Positions 60,642 to 60,927 of a DNA stretch of 60,927 nt are shown piece by piece (position 1 is the stretch's first letter; each line of letters starts with the position of its first letter). Origin of the DNA: Acidobacteriota bacterium (GTDB taxonomy: Bacteria > Acidobacteriota > Vicinamibacteria > Marinacidobacterales > Marinacidobacteraceae); assembly GCA_009835985.1 (NCBI GenBank), contig VXWI01000102.1, forward strand, positions 1-60,927, written 5' to 3'. Under the pieces are notes generated by a model. It was not told the DNA's origin. It was given only the letters and a program-made list of their open reading frames with translations, and ran no database searches. A program made the position numbers and the translations under genes.

Positions 60642-60927
60642 GTTCCGTGCGCACGACCAGCACGTCATCCGTGGCCTGGAGCGTCCGGGACAGTTCGAGC
60701 TTCCCGAAGGGCAGTTCCCGTTCCTCCCGGACGCGCGCGATGCCGCCGCGGAACTCGGCCACGCTGGTGATCCGCCCCCCGCGGCCGTCCTCGCGGGCGT
60801 GCTCCTCGCCGTCCAGATAGAGGATCTGCACCCGCTCGTCGAGAACCAGTCGCAGCTCCCGCGCATCGGCTTCGATCTCCAGCAGGTCCGGCAGGCTCAG
60901 GAGGGGAACCCCACCCCCACCCGGGCC
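60580..60927 (-). CDS. small exported-type protein of unknown function, C-terminal part (cut by window edge)
   Basis: The frame is open from the right edge to a TGA, giving 115 visible residues, so the start and any signal peptide lie outside. The order LPDLLEIEADARELRLVLDE, VQILYLDGEEHAREDGRGGR, TSVAEFRGGIARVREERELP, ATDDVLVVRTELKMPR and LLLRSVYRRLD gives repeated beta strands ending in RxVYRR. I recall short exported proteins of this strand plan in Acidobacteriota-like genomes (a YPDG step, a W or F-plus-GG step, final RRVYD), of unknown role. Its 3' end overlaps the convergent UPF0104 gene by 62 bp, so either that gene's tail or this stop lies in shared sequence. GTG 60831 is internal. Confidence 0.6.
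   Translation of the reverse strand, partial: GPGGGGVPLLSLPDLLEIEADARELRLVLDERVQILYLDGEEHAREDGRGGRITSVAEFRGGIARVREERELPFGKLELSRTLQATDDVLVVRTELKMPRRGDPLLLRSVYRRLD

Overview
The window is a GC-rich (roughly two-thirds G+C by eye), very densely coded chromosomal segment from a diderm, heterotrophic bacterium. Diderm character is shown by a TonB-dependent receptor, lipoprotein signals and many exported hydrolases. The mix of exported amidohydrolases, a creatininase-like lipoprotein, M28-PDZ peptidase, D-aminoacylase, GH109, a PIG-L deacetylase, SSS symporters, DUF3179 and a TonB receptor with an N-terminal carboxypeptidase-regulatory domain is what I associate with Acidobacteriota. Gemmatimonadota is the main alternative. 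There is no rRNA, so this assignment is inference. I see no tRNA, rRNA, CRISPR array, transposase or phage gene. No stretch longer than about 175 bp lacks a gene.

Layout. 1-5.6 kb: the truncated end of a GH109-type protein, an exported amidohydrolase, leuB, a DUF502 membrane protein and gdhA. 5.6-12.5 kb: a receiver/PEP-synthase-like fusion protein, an SSS symporter, and a toxin-antitoxin operon (ParS-type antitoxin, RES toxin) whose last gene is a TraB-family membrane protein. 12.5-20.5 kb: a PIG-L deacetylase, an exported amidohydrolase, a coupled PfkB kinase/GH4 glycosidase pair, a DUF3179 protein and a solitary FitA-like antitoxin. 20.5-26.6 kb: 1-Cys peroxiredoxin and a divergent APC permease, then a small exported CxxCH protein, a TonB-dependent receptor and an AspA/AstE-like hydrolase.

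26.6-34 kb: five overlapping minus-strand genes (PD40 protein, M28-PDZ peptidase, lepA, hemW, ANK/MATE-like transporter). 34-38.6 kb: an NhaC antiporter plus lipoprotein D-aminoacylase, then a TIGR04076 protein coupled to an aldo/keto reductase lacking its catalytic His. 38.6-46.7 kb: a seven-gene minus-strand operon with a complete Liv-type ABC transporter and two acyl-CoA ligase-family proteins, best read as uptake and activation of an aromatic or similar carboxylate. Its divergent promoter region with metG contains a 19-bp palindrome. 48.3-50.4 kb: a histidine-marked membrane protein of unknown function and a creatininase-like lipoprotein. 50.4-54.3 kb: a ferric-iron ABC transporter operon with an AT-rich control region, divergent from an HtrA/DegP-like protease. 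55.5-60.9 kb: an SSS symporter, an exported protein of unknown function, then cofE and npdG (coenzyme F420 functions) coupled to a UPF0104 membrane protein, and a partial gene at the right edge.

Many neighbouring genes overlap by exactly 4 bp (ATGA or GTGA), so much of the segment is organised in translationally coupled units. A family of 46-bp, two-hairpin REP-like repeats is scattered through the gaps. One copy is read as protein at the end of the first CoA-ligase gene. Between two copies one stem has changed sequence while keeping its complementarity.
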